A stretch of DNA of 64,000 bases from Ligustrum vulgare. Lineage: Eukaryota; Streptophyta; Magnoliopsida; Lamiales; Oleaceae. The stretch spans positions 92,730,925 to 92,794,924 of the forward strand of contig OY743168.1 of NCBI GenBank assembly GCA_963555705.1. The letters run 5' to 3'. A program made the position numbers and the translations under genes. The notes below the pieces were generated by a model. That model was not told the origin of the DNA, made no database searches, and saw nothing but the letters and a program-made list of their open reading frames with translations. Shown one piece after another: positions 18,948 through 30,495 of the stretch; positions within the stretch are counted from its first letter, which is position 1; each line of letters starts with the position of its first letter.

Positions 18948-21068
18948 TTAAACAAACACTTCAAAGAGGTTCAGCACAATCCAGTTCTTTATTTTTCCTT
19001 TTAGTTCAGGATTCAATAGGTTTATTTCTTGTCTTATAATTTCTTCATTTATTATAGGTATTAATGTATTTTCTGTAGTATCTCTTATGTCTATAGGGTG
19101 ACTATGGTTTCTTGCTACATATGCTATTTCTTTGTTTTTCTGCCAAAATGGTAAATTAAATATTTCTTTTGGTTCTACATCTAATTTTGATTTTAAGATC
19201 TTTTCATACATTTTAGGATTAAATATTAATCTTTCATTTAGTTGTTCTTCATTTTCTTCTAATTGATATTCATATTCTTTAGATGTACCTTCTTCACTAA
19301 TTTGTCTAATCATATTTATATATAAATATTCTTCTTCACTAGATTCATTAGATTCACTTTCTTCTGAAGATTCTAATTTCATTATTGTATTTATTACTTC
19401 ATGTTCTTCTAATTCATAAATTTCTTCATCTTCAGGAATTTATTCTCATTCTTCTTCTTGTTCAATAGGTAATAAGTGATAATTTTCTTTTTCTATTAAT
19501 GAGATATACATCGTATTTTTCTTTTTATCTTTCTTAAGACATTCTGGAGATATATGTCCTATTTCTCCACATGAATAACATTTACATTTTCTAGGATTTT
19601 TAGGGTATGTTTTAGTTTTGTTTTGTTTTTGCCTTAAATATCTCTTGTATGGTACTCTATACCTTTTAAATGTTTTATTATATGGTTTTTTATATTTATT
19701 AAATTTATTTCTAAATTTATCTTTTCTATAATATTTCTTTTTCTTATATTTTCTTTCTATATGACATCCCCATTGTGTTGGTTTATATTGTAATTTATCA
19801 CAGCATAATGATTTTTTACTTGCTTTATGGAATTTTATCATATTATTTGCTTCCATACATTTTTCTTGTTGTCTCATTTCTATAAATTGTATTCTTGCTC
19901 CTAAACTATTATTACTTAATGGTATTTCTAATTTTTCTCAGTCCTTAAATAATTCTAAATTCCATGGGTTTGGTAATTTAAAGAATATTTGGTTCATAAT
20001 TTCCATACCATATGTTTCTTGATTATATTCTGCATTTTCAAAATATTCTCTAAATTCACATGCAAATTGTTTAAAGTAACACATATCACATATTGATAGA
20101 TTTTCTAATAAATATCTATGTCTTAGTCTTGAGCTAATTTTAGTATCTCTGTCTATTACTAATGTATATTCTCTTTTTAATGTATCTTCATATCTGCTTA
20201 AAATAGTTCCTATTTCATCTTGGTCATTTCCTTTAACTTGTCCTATATAAGTTTCTGTTAAATTTCCCCACCATCTTGCAGTGGTTCCTATAAATGTATT
20301 TTCTAACATTAATTGTAATTGCTTTCCTGTTAATTCTTTGGTATAGGCCATCATAGCCATAGATTTCATCCATAATTCTAATTCATGATCTACATCTTGC
20401 ACACATCCTAAATCTATCCATCTTCCTTCTGAACTAATTTGTGTTTCCATACTTCTCCATGGTGTATATTCTATAGGATAATTTTTACTTGGCTTGGTGT
20501 AATATTTTTGTTGTGATATAAAATTATTTGTTTTGAAATTTGTGTTTTGTCTTTGATTCATATAGATTTCGGGTGTATTGTGTGGATTAGTATTACTTGT
20601 ATTTTCTTTTTTAACTTGGTTAGTTCCTGGTTGTTGTATATATTCTGGTGGATTTTGTCCTGCTGGTATTAAAGCTCTTTGTTGTTCATTCATATTAATT
20701 TCTTCTATTTTAAGATTTTTAAATTTTTCTATATAATCTTCTTCTGTTATGTAATCTTCTTCACCTTCTTTTTTAGGATTTTCCATAAATTTTTCTATTT
20801 GTTCAGTAATCATATTTATTCCTAATCTATTGATGGCTTTAAATTCTTTGTCAATTATTATTCTTTTAGGTTTTCTTTTTTCCATTTCATCATATATTTT
20901 TGTTATATTTTGGTTTATAATTCCAATATTTTGTTGTATATTATCTATTCTTTTATGTAAATCATTTTTCCCTATTTCTTCTTCTTTAATTGTTCTTATC
21001 ATATTTATTTGTTTTATAATAGTTTTTTGCTCTATAATTTTTATTGAGTTTTCATATACTCCTACCAT
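18948..21068 (-). pseudogene. Coat-protein-like frame of the endogenous pararetrovirus
   Basis: Three open stretches (21068-19938, 19877-19446 and 19382-18948) are all in one frame and are separated by only three in-frame stops (TGA, TGA, TAA), so they form one broken frame of about 706 codons. The N-terminal third is helical and acidic. The middle has a capsid-like segment (ELTGKQLQLMLENTF, then TARWWGNL). A very Lys/Tyr/Arg-rich region leads into the knuckle C-YS-C-GEIG-H-ISPE-C (C-x2-C-x4-H-x4-C) near 19560. An acidic Glu/Ser tail follows. This order matches caulimovirid coat proteins. No protease or RT follows. Confidence 0.65.
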
Positions 21069-21073
21069 ATTTC

Positions 21074-21523
21074 CTATTTTATTTTATTTATTTTATCAGT
21101 TATTTGCTTAATTTGGTTTTCTAAGGTTATTAATTGTTTTGATAGGTTATTTACATATTGCTTTACTTCTAATATTTGTGTGGGTATATTTTTGTTTATA
21201 TCATTATAATCATTAGTTATTTCTATCATTTGTTTTATTTCTAATGGTAAATTATTGATAATTTCTTGAACTTGTTCTGGGTTTTTTGCTTGTTCTAAAT
21301 TTTGTTCTGTAGTTTTATCTAAACTTATTCCTAATCTATTTAGTAAAAATAAATTTGTCCAGTTTAATTGTTTATGTTCTCCAAATCCTCCTTCTCCTAA
21401 TAGTATAAATGATATAAATTTTTCATATGTTTCAGTTATTAATGGTCAATGACTATTATTTGGTAAATCTTTAGATTTATAATTATATACTCTAGGTTCG
21501 ATTATTGGTAATTTTTTAGACAT
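21074..21523 (-). pseudogene. Virion-associated-type ORF upstream of the coat-protein frame
   Basis: It starts MSKKLPIIEPRVY and runs 149 codons with one in-frame TGA at 21448-21446. The second half (ILEVKQYVNNLSKQLITLEN) predicts a coiled coil, as in the small virion-associated proteins of badnavirus-like genomes. Its stop lies 5 bp before the coat-frame ATG, as in compact viral ORF order. The name is inferred from position and coiled coil. Confidence 0.5.
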
Positions 21524-21554
21524 TTTTCTAAATATATTTTTAAGTATAACTACA

Positions 21555-21567
21555 GGCTCTGATACCA
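21555..21567 (-). other. Pararetrovirus tRNA-Met primer site
   Basis: The - strand reads TGGTATCAGAGCC, the usual reverse-transcription priming site of plant pararetroviruses. It lies 32 bp upstream of the first ORF. No LTR adjoins it, which favours a pararetrovirus over an LTR element. Confidence 0.75.
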
Positions 21568-21674
21568 CTGTGAGTTGGATCGTCAAAGTGAAATTTTATT
21601 TTGCGGAATTATAATCTTTGTCTAATTCTCCTTAAAAACCTTTCTTCAAATTCATCCATATATCTTATATCTTC

Positions 21675-21878
21675 TTATCTAATTAAATATTCTTCTTTTA
21701 ATTTTAAATATTCATTATATTGTAAAACTAGTCTTTTAATTTCTCTATATTTTTCTATAGCAATAGGATTAGTATTTAGGTCTCTTCCTATACTTTTCAA
21801 TTCTAAATATTCTCTATGTAAACTTCTAATTAAATTTTTTCTTTTTTCGTGAAGTATATGGGGATCATAAACAGGCAT
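21675..21878 (-). pseudogene. Small helical ORF upstream of the pararetrovirus primer site
   Basis: A 67-codon ORF, MPVYDPHILHEKRKN onward, is rich in Lys, Glu, Arg and Leu and is probably wholly helical. Being upstream of the primer site it would be a last or first ORF of a circular genome. No family signature is present. Confidence 0.35.
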
Positions 21879-21900
21879 AATATTTTTTAATTATGAAATA

Positions 21901-22320
21901 AGTAATAAAAATTTTAAAGTAATTAAATTTTTAGAATTTATTATGTGTTAAATTTAATAAGATAATATGTGAAATAAGATATTAATTATATTTTTAGCTA
22001 AAAGGGTAAAATAGTATTAATTTATGTTAGTAAGTTGTTAGTATGATTTTGTTAGTAAGGATAGTTTTATCCAAATTTATTTATAATGAATTGATGTGTC
22101 ATATCATCGATTCGTGCTCAATCTATATCACTTTTATGAAATTAAAATAAATTCAACTCATTTGGGATTAGTTGCATTTTCCCCATTATTTTTTCTAACC
22201 ACCGAAAAAATAATAATAATAATAATACTAATAATAACAATAAAAAAAGTACAAAGTTCAAAACAACTTGATATTAACAACCGTCTATTATAAAAATCAT
22301 AAGAAACATAGGTTAAATCA
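21901..22320. other. AT-rich flank with an (ATA) microsatellite
   Basis: Contains the inverted counterpart of 8720-8805 (about 21995-22070) and an ATA-rich short array at 22209-22245. No gene is seen. Confidence 0.4.
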
Positions 22321-23937
22321 AAAATAAGACAAGACATTAGATTTGTTAGGTGTGGGAGGAGGAAATTGACCACAGAGCGTGCTACTAACTCACATAAGCT
22401 ACAAGAAGTCCAGTAAACGACACAAGTGGTTGTGGAAATTTGCAGCCAGCGGAGGCAAACGCCGTGGAAAAGAGATGATAAGTCCATTTTCTTGTCCTTA
22501 GATCCACCGTGCATGGTGGGGTTCAATGTCAATCAAAGTTTTGATATTTAATGGGCAGCATCACTTTCTTGTCTTCCTCTCCACACTACCACGCATATGC
22601 ATGTTCCCCTAAACCCTTATAAGTCAAGCTCTCAACTCCCCCACCCTCGGTCGGAAAGGTGGAGCATACGCGTAAATTTCAAAGTTAATTGAGTTGGTTG
22701 TGATTTTAAACGTACAATTCCATTCATCGAATTAGATGGTGAAACTTCAAGACGTACACATTTTACTTGCAATTTATGTAGAATAATAAATTTCTAGATT
22801 TACTTGAATGTGTATTTCAAGTATGCATAAGTTGTATCCGTATTCGAATTTACATGCAGGACGAACCAGGGAGGAAGACCATCCTCTCCCAGGATTAGTC
22901 GGCGAAGCTTGAACATCTGAATCATTAAAAAAAAAAAATTGTCTCATCATGATGTATGGAAAAAAAATCTAGATAATTTGAATGGTTAGCCATTATTTAG
23001 CTCAATGGAATTAAAATAAAATCAGATATTCAAGGGATTGATGATAATTTTCATAATAATTTAATGTCAAATTAACTATTTTATATAATTAAAAGAATGC
23101 AGGTTTACAAGATCATAATAATTTTGAAGGTTGCGTCTAGTCTAGCATTATAATCAAAATATGAAATATGTCTACATACAATTAGCAATAAATATATCGT
23201 AAAACAATCCATATATAAGTGATTCCCATTAATCCATGTTCACCATCAAACGTCCAATAATTATAATATGATGAAGAAATTTTATAGGGATAATTAATGG
23301 TGATTAAAGCCTAAACCAAGGTGGTTTCCAAAAAACATGGATTACCCTTCATTACTACATTGTGTATATTCTAGATGAAGCATCAAAAATATTTATTCAT
23401 TACGTTAAGGGAAAACTATTTATAGATTCGATTCTTTTATCAAAAGCAAATGCATTAAATTAAAGAATCCGGGTTTGGTTGGATAGGGTACGTGCAAAAC
23501 ATTTTAAAAAGATGATGACTACAAAGTATTTAAATCGTTAAAGTTTCTCGTTTAAAATTAAATCATATGTTAAAGAATATATATATCGACTTATTATATT
23601 CTTGAATAGGACGTAAAGGATAGCTATGGAAAAAGGTTTGGGCATAGGATTGAAATGGGAAAAGGTGAGGATGGAATCGAAGGTTAGATGGAATAAAGCA
23701 AAGTCTAGGGTGTTTAATTTTTGCTTTAGATAAAATATAGAACAAAAAATCCGTGTGGTGCACGGAATACAATCATACAAAAGAGATGATGCAGATATTA
23801 ATAAGTTCAAAGCCACAAAAAAAAGAGGACAAATTAATATAATAATAATAATAATGGGGGTTAATTAAATTTTTTAAAATCAGGTAATATTAAACTATTT
23901 TATTTATTAAACCAGTTATTAATTTATTAAATCAAAA
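22321..23937. other. Unassigned low-copy-looking DNA
   Basis: 22330-22660 is less AT-rich than its surroundings and has promoter-like words (CATATGCATG, GTGCATGG, CCCTTATAAGTC) but no following coding exon. The 124-codon reverse ORF at 22158-22532 is probably chance. The rest is AT-rich with no recognised feature. Confidence 0.3.
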
Positions 23938-24399
23938 CTTATCTCTTTGTCTTCCGTCTCTCTCTTTCTTCTCTGCACTGCACTCAGTCACTTCTCCATG
24001 GAGAATCCTTCCCCCCTTTGACCCTGTATCCTTCCTATTTATGTATATTATGTATAAAAAATATCAATCTATTGCTTTGGTGACTTGTGGTTTAGATCTT
24101 GATTATTTATTCCAGTAGTCTGCGTCAGCATTTGATGGTTTTGACTTTTTATGAGTCAATTTATAATCATATATTCTTAACATTAGAGTCACAAATATTA
24201 TTTAGTGAATTTTATTTTTATAAATTTTGAGCTACACTAGGCACTGTTGATTGGGGCTTTGGAAGTGGATTTTGGAACTATAGTGTTTAGATTGAAATGA
24301 TTTTTACACAATTCTTTGATTTTTTTCTTCTTCTTTGGTTGAGATAGTTGTGAAGGTGCTGTTGAAATGATGAAGGTGACGGTGGTGGTGGTGGTGAGA
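23938..24399 (+). other. CT-rich leader-like segment
   Basis: A CT-rich stretch (tctctctttcttctctgcactgc is an example of its character, near 23959-23985) precedes an ATG at 23998 that opens only eight codons. It could be a 5' UTR remnant, but no exon follows. A GGTGGTGGT tract lies near 24385. Confidence 0.2.
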
Positions 24400-24730
24400 C
24401 GGTAATGTAATTAATTCATTAGTTATAATTACAATTAAAATTATAATTGTAATTAATTACAAACTGTAATTGATTACAAAATATAATGAAGTTGCAACTG
24501 CATTAGTAATTGAGGTGAATTTAACTAATTCAATTAATTTTAGGAAAAAATTGTCATATTTAGTAATTAATTGCAAAGTTGAAATAAAGTTACAGTTGTA
24601 ATTAATTACAATTTATAACTAATTCAAATAATTTTAAAAGAAGAATGAAATTTCGAGCCACTTAATATAAAATTGAATTACAATAGTAATTAATTAGTTA
24701 CAATTGTTGTATTTAATTACAAACTAGTGT
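24400..24730. repeat. TAATTACAATT-rich repeat, copy A
   Basis: Palindromic words such as TTGTAATTAATTACAA and AACTAATTCAATTAATTT recur. The same wording and order recur at 29230-29600, so both belong to one repeat family. Confidence 0.6.
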
Positions 24731-24739
24731 TACACCTGT

Positions 24740-25623
24740 GCGATACACGATCATTTGTTACTTACATATATCAAATTTATATTTTAACATATGAAATTAA
24801 CATTTAATTAAAAACGAGAAAGGAATGAAGAGACTTAATTATAAAGGTACATTACACCTACCTTCATTTTTAATTTTTTTTTTTTTTTTTATGGTTCGTA
24901 TGTTTATTGTTCCAGAAATTATTTAAATATTGTAATTTAAATTGATTTAAAACATAAAATGGAAAAGAAAAACTACATTTAAATAGAATTTGTAATAAGT
25001 AGAAAAAATAGATATATGTGAAATATACGCTCAGAATTTTATTAAAATGAAAATGAAAAGGAAAAGAAAAAGAAAAAGAAAAAGAAAAATAGATTGATGA
25101 ATGTTCTTATTTCATCCTCTTTTATTTTCTATTTTTAAATAAAAATATTTATGTGATATTGACAATTTTTTATTTTTTTTATTATTACCAATTTTTAAAA
25201 AAAATGTAATTGATTTTCAAGAGGAGAAGACGGACCAAGAAATTTCGGAACATGAAAATGCAGCTTTTTAAAAATCTACATTCAATTGGATTATTTTAAA
25301 TCTAAATTTCGTCCAAAATGAATAATAAATAGTGAATTAATACTACTAATTACCATTTTAGGAAATGAGTTTAATAATAATGATTTTATGGAGAATGTAT
25401 ACTTAAGCACCTGTTTGAGACTAATTATTTCAAGTAATGTAGTTCGTAACAGTAAATTTTGGTACAATAATTTGTTAAAAAGTATGATTTTGTTTAAATT
25501 TATGTATAGATTATTTATTAATAGAATGTTAGTTGAAAATGATTTTTAAAAAAATAAGGTTTGAATAAAGTGTACTGAATATGGACCCTCTTTTTATTAT
25601 TACTAAGTTGCCACAATTGAAAT
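24740..25623. other. AT-rich DNA with a T-tract and (AAAAAG)n
   Basis: No gene. A T-tract lies at about 24867-24889 and an AAAAAG-type microsatellite at 25044-25090. Confidence 0.5.
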
Positions 25624-26161
25624 TAGGGGTGAACGTCCGGTGATTCGGTTCGATTATCTAAAGAACCGGAACCGAACCATACTTCTCGATTCTTGTAAAA
25701 TGGAACCATTCAGTTCCATTGAATCGCAAGAACCAAACAAGAATCAAATCATTCGATTTTGGTTCAGTTTCGATTCTTATTCAGTTATACAATAATAATT
25801 ATTAATAAGTTAATCTCATTCTATTTTCATTTATTAAGAATTTCAATTCAAGCGTGAAGTTAAAGGCTATAGTGAGGTAGAGACGTAACAAATTTCATAA
25901 AAAGAATTTAATCATTTACAAATTACTTTGATTTTTAGTTTTAGGACAACCAATTAAAATCATAATAAAAATAAACAAAGATCAAAGATCTGGTTCTAAC
26001 TTCGATTTTTCAGTTCTAAAGGAGGAACCGAGAACCAATCGATTTTTAGTTTCAAAACCGATTTCCTATTTTATTTTTTTAAAACCATACAGTTTCGATT
26101 TTTTCAGTTCGGTTCGGTTCCAGTTCGGTCATATCGGTTCCGATTTTTTTACCCACCTTTA
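25624..26161. mobile_element. hAT-like non-autonomous element (GGTTCGGTT type)
   Basis: The left end TAGGGGTGAAC and the right end CCCACCTTTA are imperfect inverted repeats. The flanks ATTGAAAT (25616-25623) and ATTGTAAT (26162-26169) match at 7 of 8, an 8-bp hAT-type duplication. The inside has GGTTCGGTTC and GAACCGGAACCGAACC tracts on opposite strands near the two ends, so the element can fold back. It is non-coding. Confidence 0.65.
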
Positions 26162-26169
26162 ATTGTAAT

Positions 26170-27386
26170 AGTTAGGAACTTAAATAACTTACTATTCAAA
26201 AAAAAAAAAAAAAACTTCAATGACCATTTTGCATAACTCATTTGCATAACTATTCAATTTTAATGATTATTGATGTAATTAATCTTTTCAAAATATAATT
26301 TTTGGATTATCACAAATAATTTATCACTATTCAAATAATACTATTAGAATTGGTACTAACTATTTTATTACAATATTTGATATTTAAATTTATTAAAAAA
26401 ATATTTCGTTTAATATTTACTTTAACAGTACAAATTAAATACACGTGGTCATATATATATAAATGAATGTAGCAAATCAAGCAACATGAAATGTTAGTTT
26501 TGATTAAATTTTAATGAAAGTTTATATCACAAATACATTTAACTTTATATACTAAGAAATCATCTATACATTTCGATTCATAAAAGCGGAGCGGTTATTT
26601 AACTCACAAGATATAGTACTTTATCACTTACTCATATGGAATTGATTTTTCAATAATCAATTTTTCTGAATATTCATTCTCAATCACATATTCTTTAAAA
26701 AATTATTTTTTTACAATTTTTCATACTATTTTTAAATATACATTCTAAAAAATCACTTTTTCATAAAAACAATTCTCAAAAATTAAAGTCAAATAGTCAA
26801 CAACATAGTAAAGTTGGAGATCACGAAATTATACAAAAAATCTTATCCCCTATAATCTTTAAAATTTATTGAAATTAAGAATGCTTAAAAAAAATATTAA
26901 TCATTCTATTTATATTATTAACTAAAAAGAAATCAAAGCATTAATTATTCAATATTAGTCTTCGTTCAATAATTATTTCTATAAATTATTTATAAGCAGC
27001 ACATTTTTTTAACAATAAATATATTTTAGAAAATATAATTTTTAATATTAAAGATAACAAATGATTTAACCATTAATAACTAAAACATGATTTTTATCTT
27101 GATGACTACACATAAAATTTATAATATTAAGAATAGCAAATAAATAAAAATAATAATAATAATTAAATGATAACTTTAATACTGATAATTAAAAATATTA
27201 ATTGAACTCATTCAGTATCAGTGTTAATAATAAAATTAAAATTGATTAAAAAATATCAACTATACATTTTGCATTCACATTAATCCACTTTGCATTCACA
27301 CAGTTTAATTTTATGTGAACTTACTATTTCTAGAAATGGAAAATGGGAGGAAAATTATTTTTAGAAACTACCCAATCTTTATATAT
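26170..27386. other. AT-rich DNA
   Basis: No gene or well-bounded element is seen in about 1.2 kb. Confidence 0.4.
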
Positions 27387-27388
27387 TA

Positions 27389-27716
27389 CTCCCTCCGTCC
27401 CAAAAAGATAGTTCTATGTTTATTTTCAATCGGATTAAGAAATGATAGTTAATATAGTTAATGTATTAAATTTTATCATTGTTTTCCATTTATACCATTT
27501 ATCCTTTATTTATTGTTTTAAGTGGACCCATTTACTTTTTTACAAAAAATTTGAAAATGCAATAGCTAAGTAATTGGTGTGTATTGTACTAAGATACATT
27601 AAATAAGGGTATATGTGAAAATGAAAATTTTAATACATGTTGAATATGAAAACAAGATTATTTTTTTGGGACAGACAAAAATAATATACAGGACTATCTT
27701 TTTGGGATGGAGGGAG
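27389..27716. mobile_element. Stowaway MITE
   Basis: The ends CTCCCTCCGTCCCAAAAAGA and its near-perfect reverse complement are the canonical Stowaway (Tc1/Mariner-type) terminal repeats. TA flanks both sides (27387-27388 and 27717-27718). The 328-bp inside is non-coding. The 66-codon reverse ORF across it is incidental. Confidence 0.93.
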
Positions 27717-27719
27717 TAT

Positions 27720-29224
27720 TGTTGTGTTTGAAATCGCAAGTGTACGATATCGCAATCAAATAATAAAGTGGACCTTAGAGTCCGGATTATCGTTCCCACG
27801 AGGACTGCTATTAATTATCGAAATATTTCAGTTCTTAACTTTATTTGAACAAATGAAAATCGTTTTAAGAATAAAAATCTAGAATTAAGAAATGGAACTA
27901 ATTAATTAAAAAGAATTGTTAAATTGTTTTATTTTCAAATAAGATTGTAAAGTAGTTGGGATTCACGAATTCACCTAGCTAATTAAATCAATTCCAATTC
28001 CAGTTTTATTTCCTATTTGTGTATTCGGTCGAATTCACTAATTTAAATTGAGATTCCTCTCTCGAGTTTAAATCAATCCTATCTAAATAAGTCAACCTTG
28101 TATCTCTACAGCGGGTCCGAATATTCCTTAACTAGATGCATTACACACAAGAATTCACACACGATCGCAATAATTACAAGAGTATATCTCTATCTCTCGT
28201 TCAATTACTGGATTTATTACCTAGATCTATGTTATTAACTCACCTCTCGGATTATGGAAATAACACATGAAATTATGAATAAGTGACCAGTTCATTCACC
28301 CATTAAACGCAATAATAAATCAACACATGCATTCAAGCGTTAAAACAAGGAATATGGCATTAAAATAATTAACTAGGCTACATCGTTCATCCCAACGTTA
28401 AAATTAGTTACACATCATCATGAAATAACAAAAACAGTAAAAATAAACGTTCATTGAAAAGCAATATAAAGAATGGAAAGATTGCATCAATTATCAATTC
28501 TTCAATTGTTTTCAATTCACGCCCCTCTGCGATGCTTAAATCTCCAAGAATTTAATGTTGAAATCTCAATTGTGGCTCCTTCTATGGAGAGGCAAATGTC
28601 TGAATTTCGTGCCTCTTATGTTGTATATATAGGTTTTGGAGAAAACCTAGGTCAAAAAGCCCAAAGCCTATCAAAAATCGCGAGAAAAATCTGATCTGCG
28701 GCCCAGTCGGACAAGCGCGCGATCGCGCAGGCGTAATGCCGGCGATCGCGTGGAAGACCTTATAACTCTCGGGTTATAATTTACAACCATCTCGCGATCG
28801 CTTGGTGTGTAACCAGCGATCGCGACTTCATCTTTCTTCCGGCTGTGCAAGTTAGTCCCTGACTTTTAATTGCACCTTCAGTCCTCAACTTTCAATTGTT
28901 GCAATTTAGTCCCAAAACTTTATCTTCTTCTCGGTTTGACCATTCAAGCTCTTAATTCATTCAATTAGGTCCTCCAACCTCTGATTTAGTCACTTTGGCA
29001 CCAAGCATGTTTCCCGGTTGTTGTCACAAACTCCTCACTTGTCCAATTTAGCTCCAATTAACATCCAATCGTGTCATTTTTCCATTAATTGCTTCATTCT
29101 TCTTCAATTGGGACATTTTCTGAAAAGTAAACAAATAAACATAAATTAAATAGAAAATATTCCCACACGACAATAATTAATCCTAATTTAGACATACAAA
29201 TAAGTGTATAAAATACGCTTATCA
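27720..29224 (-). mobile_element. Solo LTR (about 1.5 kb)
   Basis: It starts TGTTGTGTTTGAAATCGC, ends ATACGCTTATCA, and is flanked by AGTAT on both sides (27715-27719 and 29225-29229), a perfect 5-bp duplication. No second LTR, PBS or coding interior is present, so it is a solo LTR left by recombination. The probable sense strand is -, because that strand starts TGATAAGCGT and ends with the GTACACTTGCG word. The left duplication overlaps the last bases of the Stowaway MITE, so the LTR arrived later. GCGATCGC words recur near 28720-28820. The 73-codon ORF at 28473 is not recognised. Confidence 0.85.
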
Positions 29225-29229
29225 AGTAT

Positions 29230-29600
29230 TAAGATTAAGATATTAAGATTGTAATTAAATTGCATCTGTAATTAGTTACAATTTGTAACTAGTTTAATTA
29301 ATTTTAAAAGAAATTCGAATTTTCAAGTAACCTGAAATATACAATTAAGTTACAATATTAATTAATTAATTAATTACAATTGTAACTAATTAATTATAAA
29401 CCACAATTCATTACAAAATGTAATTAAGTTACAATTCTAATTAATTGCAATTTGTAACTAATTCAATTAATTTAAAAGAAAAATGAAATTTCGAATGGTT
29501 TGTAATATACAATTAAGTTACAATTAAGTTTAAATTGTAATTAAGTTGCATTTGTAATTAATTACAATTTGTAACTAATTCAATTAATTTCAGCAATTAA
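29230..29600. repeat. TAATTACAATT-rich repeat, copy B
   Basis: About two and a half diverged units with AAGTTACAATT, TTTGTAACTAATTCAATTAA and AAAGAAAAATGAAATTTCGA. It is similar to copy A at 24400-24730. Confidence 0.6.
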
Positions 29601-29933
29601 ATTTGCTAAGTCTTGCAAATTCATTAGTTATAATTATAATTTTGGAATTTGTTTTGTAGTATTAAAACTTGCAAAGGACTTGCCATTTACATCTTCAATT
29701 TGTATTTGAACAGAGTGCTTTTTTTAAACTCATTTAGTTCTTTTAATTTGATTAAATTAAACATGCAAGAGATGCATAAGCTTAATCTGATACTGAAATT
29801 CTTGAAGGGCAATTCACTTATCTACTTAATCATCAAGAGAATCAAACATTCATTACTACAGATCTCGTGCCAATAATAAATAAATACTTTGTAACTGATA
29901 TTTCTAAAGCTAATGACGATGTTCCAAAGAAGT
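29601..29933. other. Unassigned AT-rich DNA
   Basis: A 75-codon + ORF at 29649-29876 shows no family signature. It may be intronic or 3' sequence of the candidate gene on the - strand. Confidence 0.3.
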
Positions 29934-30182
29934 TCAAACCAAAAAAGGGTGTATATATATTTTTATCCTGACATGGAGATCCATAAATAAAGCTTGTTGA
30001 TTCATCGTGGAGAGTTTAATTCTCATGGATGAAAACCCCCATATTCTGGTAGAAAATCCAATTAAGAGATATGAGGAATTATACAAAGACGGGATCTTGG
30101 GTGAGAGAAAGCAAGAAGTGGGGGATTGAAGCCTGAGAGAAAGCAAAAATTGAAAATCGTTCTGCAACCCACGTTTCTCCAT
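29934..30182 (-). CDS. Possible first exon of a host gene (organelle-targeted?)
   Basis: An 82-codon ORF starts MEKRGLQNDFQFLLSLRLQSPT and continues with Ser/Leu/Arg-rich sequence and few acids, as in plastid or mitochondrial transit peptides. Upstream on the - strand is a region with several TGGGCC/T (site II) boxes and an AACCCTAA telo-box, a combination typical of plant housekeeping-gene promoters. The remaining exons are not identified. It could equally be a chance ORF in a 5' leader. Confidence 0.35.
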   Translation of the reverse strand: MEKRGLQNDFQFLLSLRLQSPTSCFLSPKIPSLYNSSYLLIGFSTRIWGFSSMRIKLSTMNQQALFMDLHVRIKIYIHPFLV

Positions 30183-30490
30183 TCATGACAATACTAAATA
30201 TCTTTTAAAATACCTGATATTTAAAAATAGGCCTCTTAAAGTATTGTATTTTTGTACTTAACCCTAATTATGGATGCTTGCGTCGTACCTATGATTCTTA
30301 GGGCCCAAAACGAATAGTATATATTGGAAAAGTTGGGCTCTTGCTTGTTAAAAATGGACCTGTATAAAAGGCCCAGATTTCAGTTAGTTTTTTTTTTTTT
30401 TTTAACAAACAAATAACATTTTTTTTGAGGTCCAAGGTGTGGCCTGGTTTTCCTTGGCCCAGGTCCGACACTGGCTTGCAGGAAGTGGTT
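30183..30490 (-). promoter_or_regulatory. Candidate housekeeping promoter (site II and telo-box motifs)
   Basis: GGGCCC at about 30300, TGGGCT/AGCCCA at about 30334, GGCCCA at about 30371 and TTGGCCCAGG at about 30453 are clustered. AACCCTAA lies at about 30259. These are associated with genes for translation and organelle proteins. The copia element at 30496 was inserted directly upstream. Confidence 0.4.
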
Positions 30491-30495
30491 AGTTC

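Larger units (their letters stand above)
18783..21900 (-). mobile_element. Endogenous pararetrovirus (Caulimoviridae-like) fragment
   Basis: On the - strand the order is a small helical ORF, a tRNA-Met primer site, an ORF with a coiled-coil-like end, and a long coat-protein-like frame with a CCHC zinc knuckle. The primer site, compact ORFs with near-adjacent stop and start, and a coat protein with an acidic tail fit a badnavirus-like caulimovirid. Movement protein, protease, RT and RNase H are not found here or on the far side of the inserted retrotransposon. The copy is decayed by several stop codons and is incomplete. Confidence 0.65.

Noticed and set aside
20830..21111. 93-codon hydrophobic + strand ORF
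   Set aside because: Antisense shadow of the Lys/Glu/Ile-rich pararetrovirus frame; hydrophobicity is an artefact of complementing A-rich codons.
22158..22532. 124-codon reverse ORF
   Set aside because: It runs through an ATA microsatellite (poly-Ile) and shows no conserved motif.
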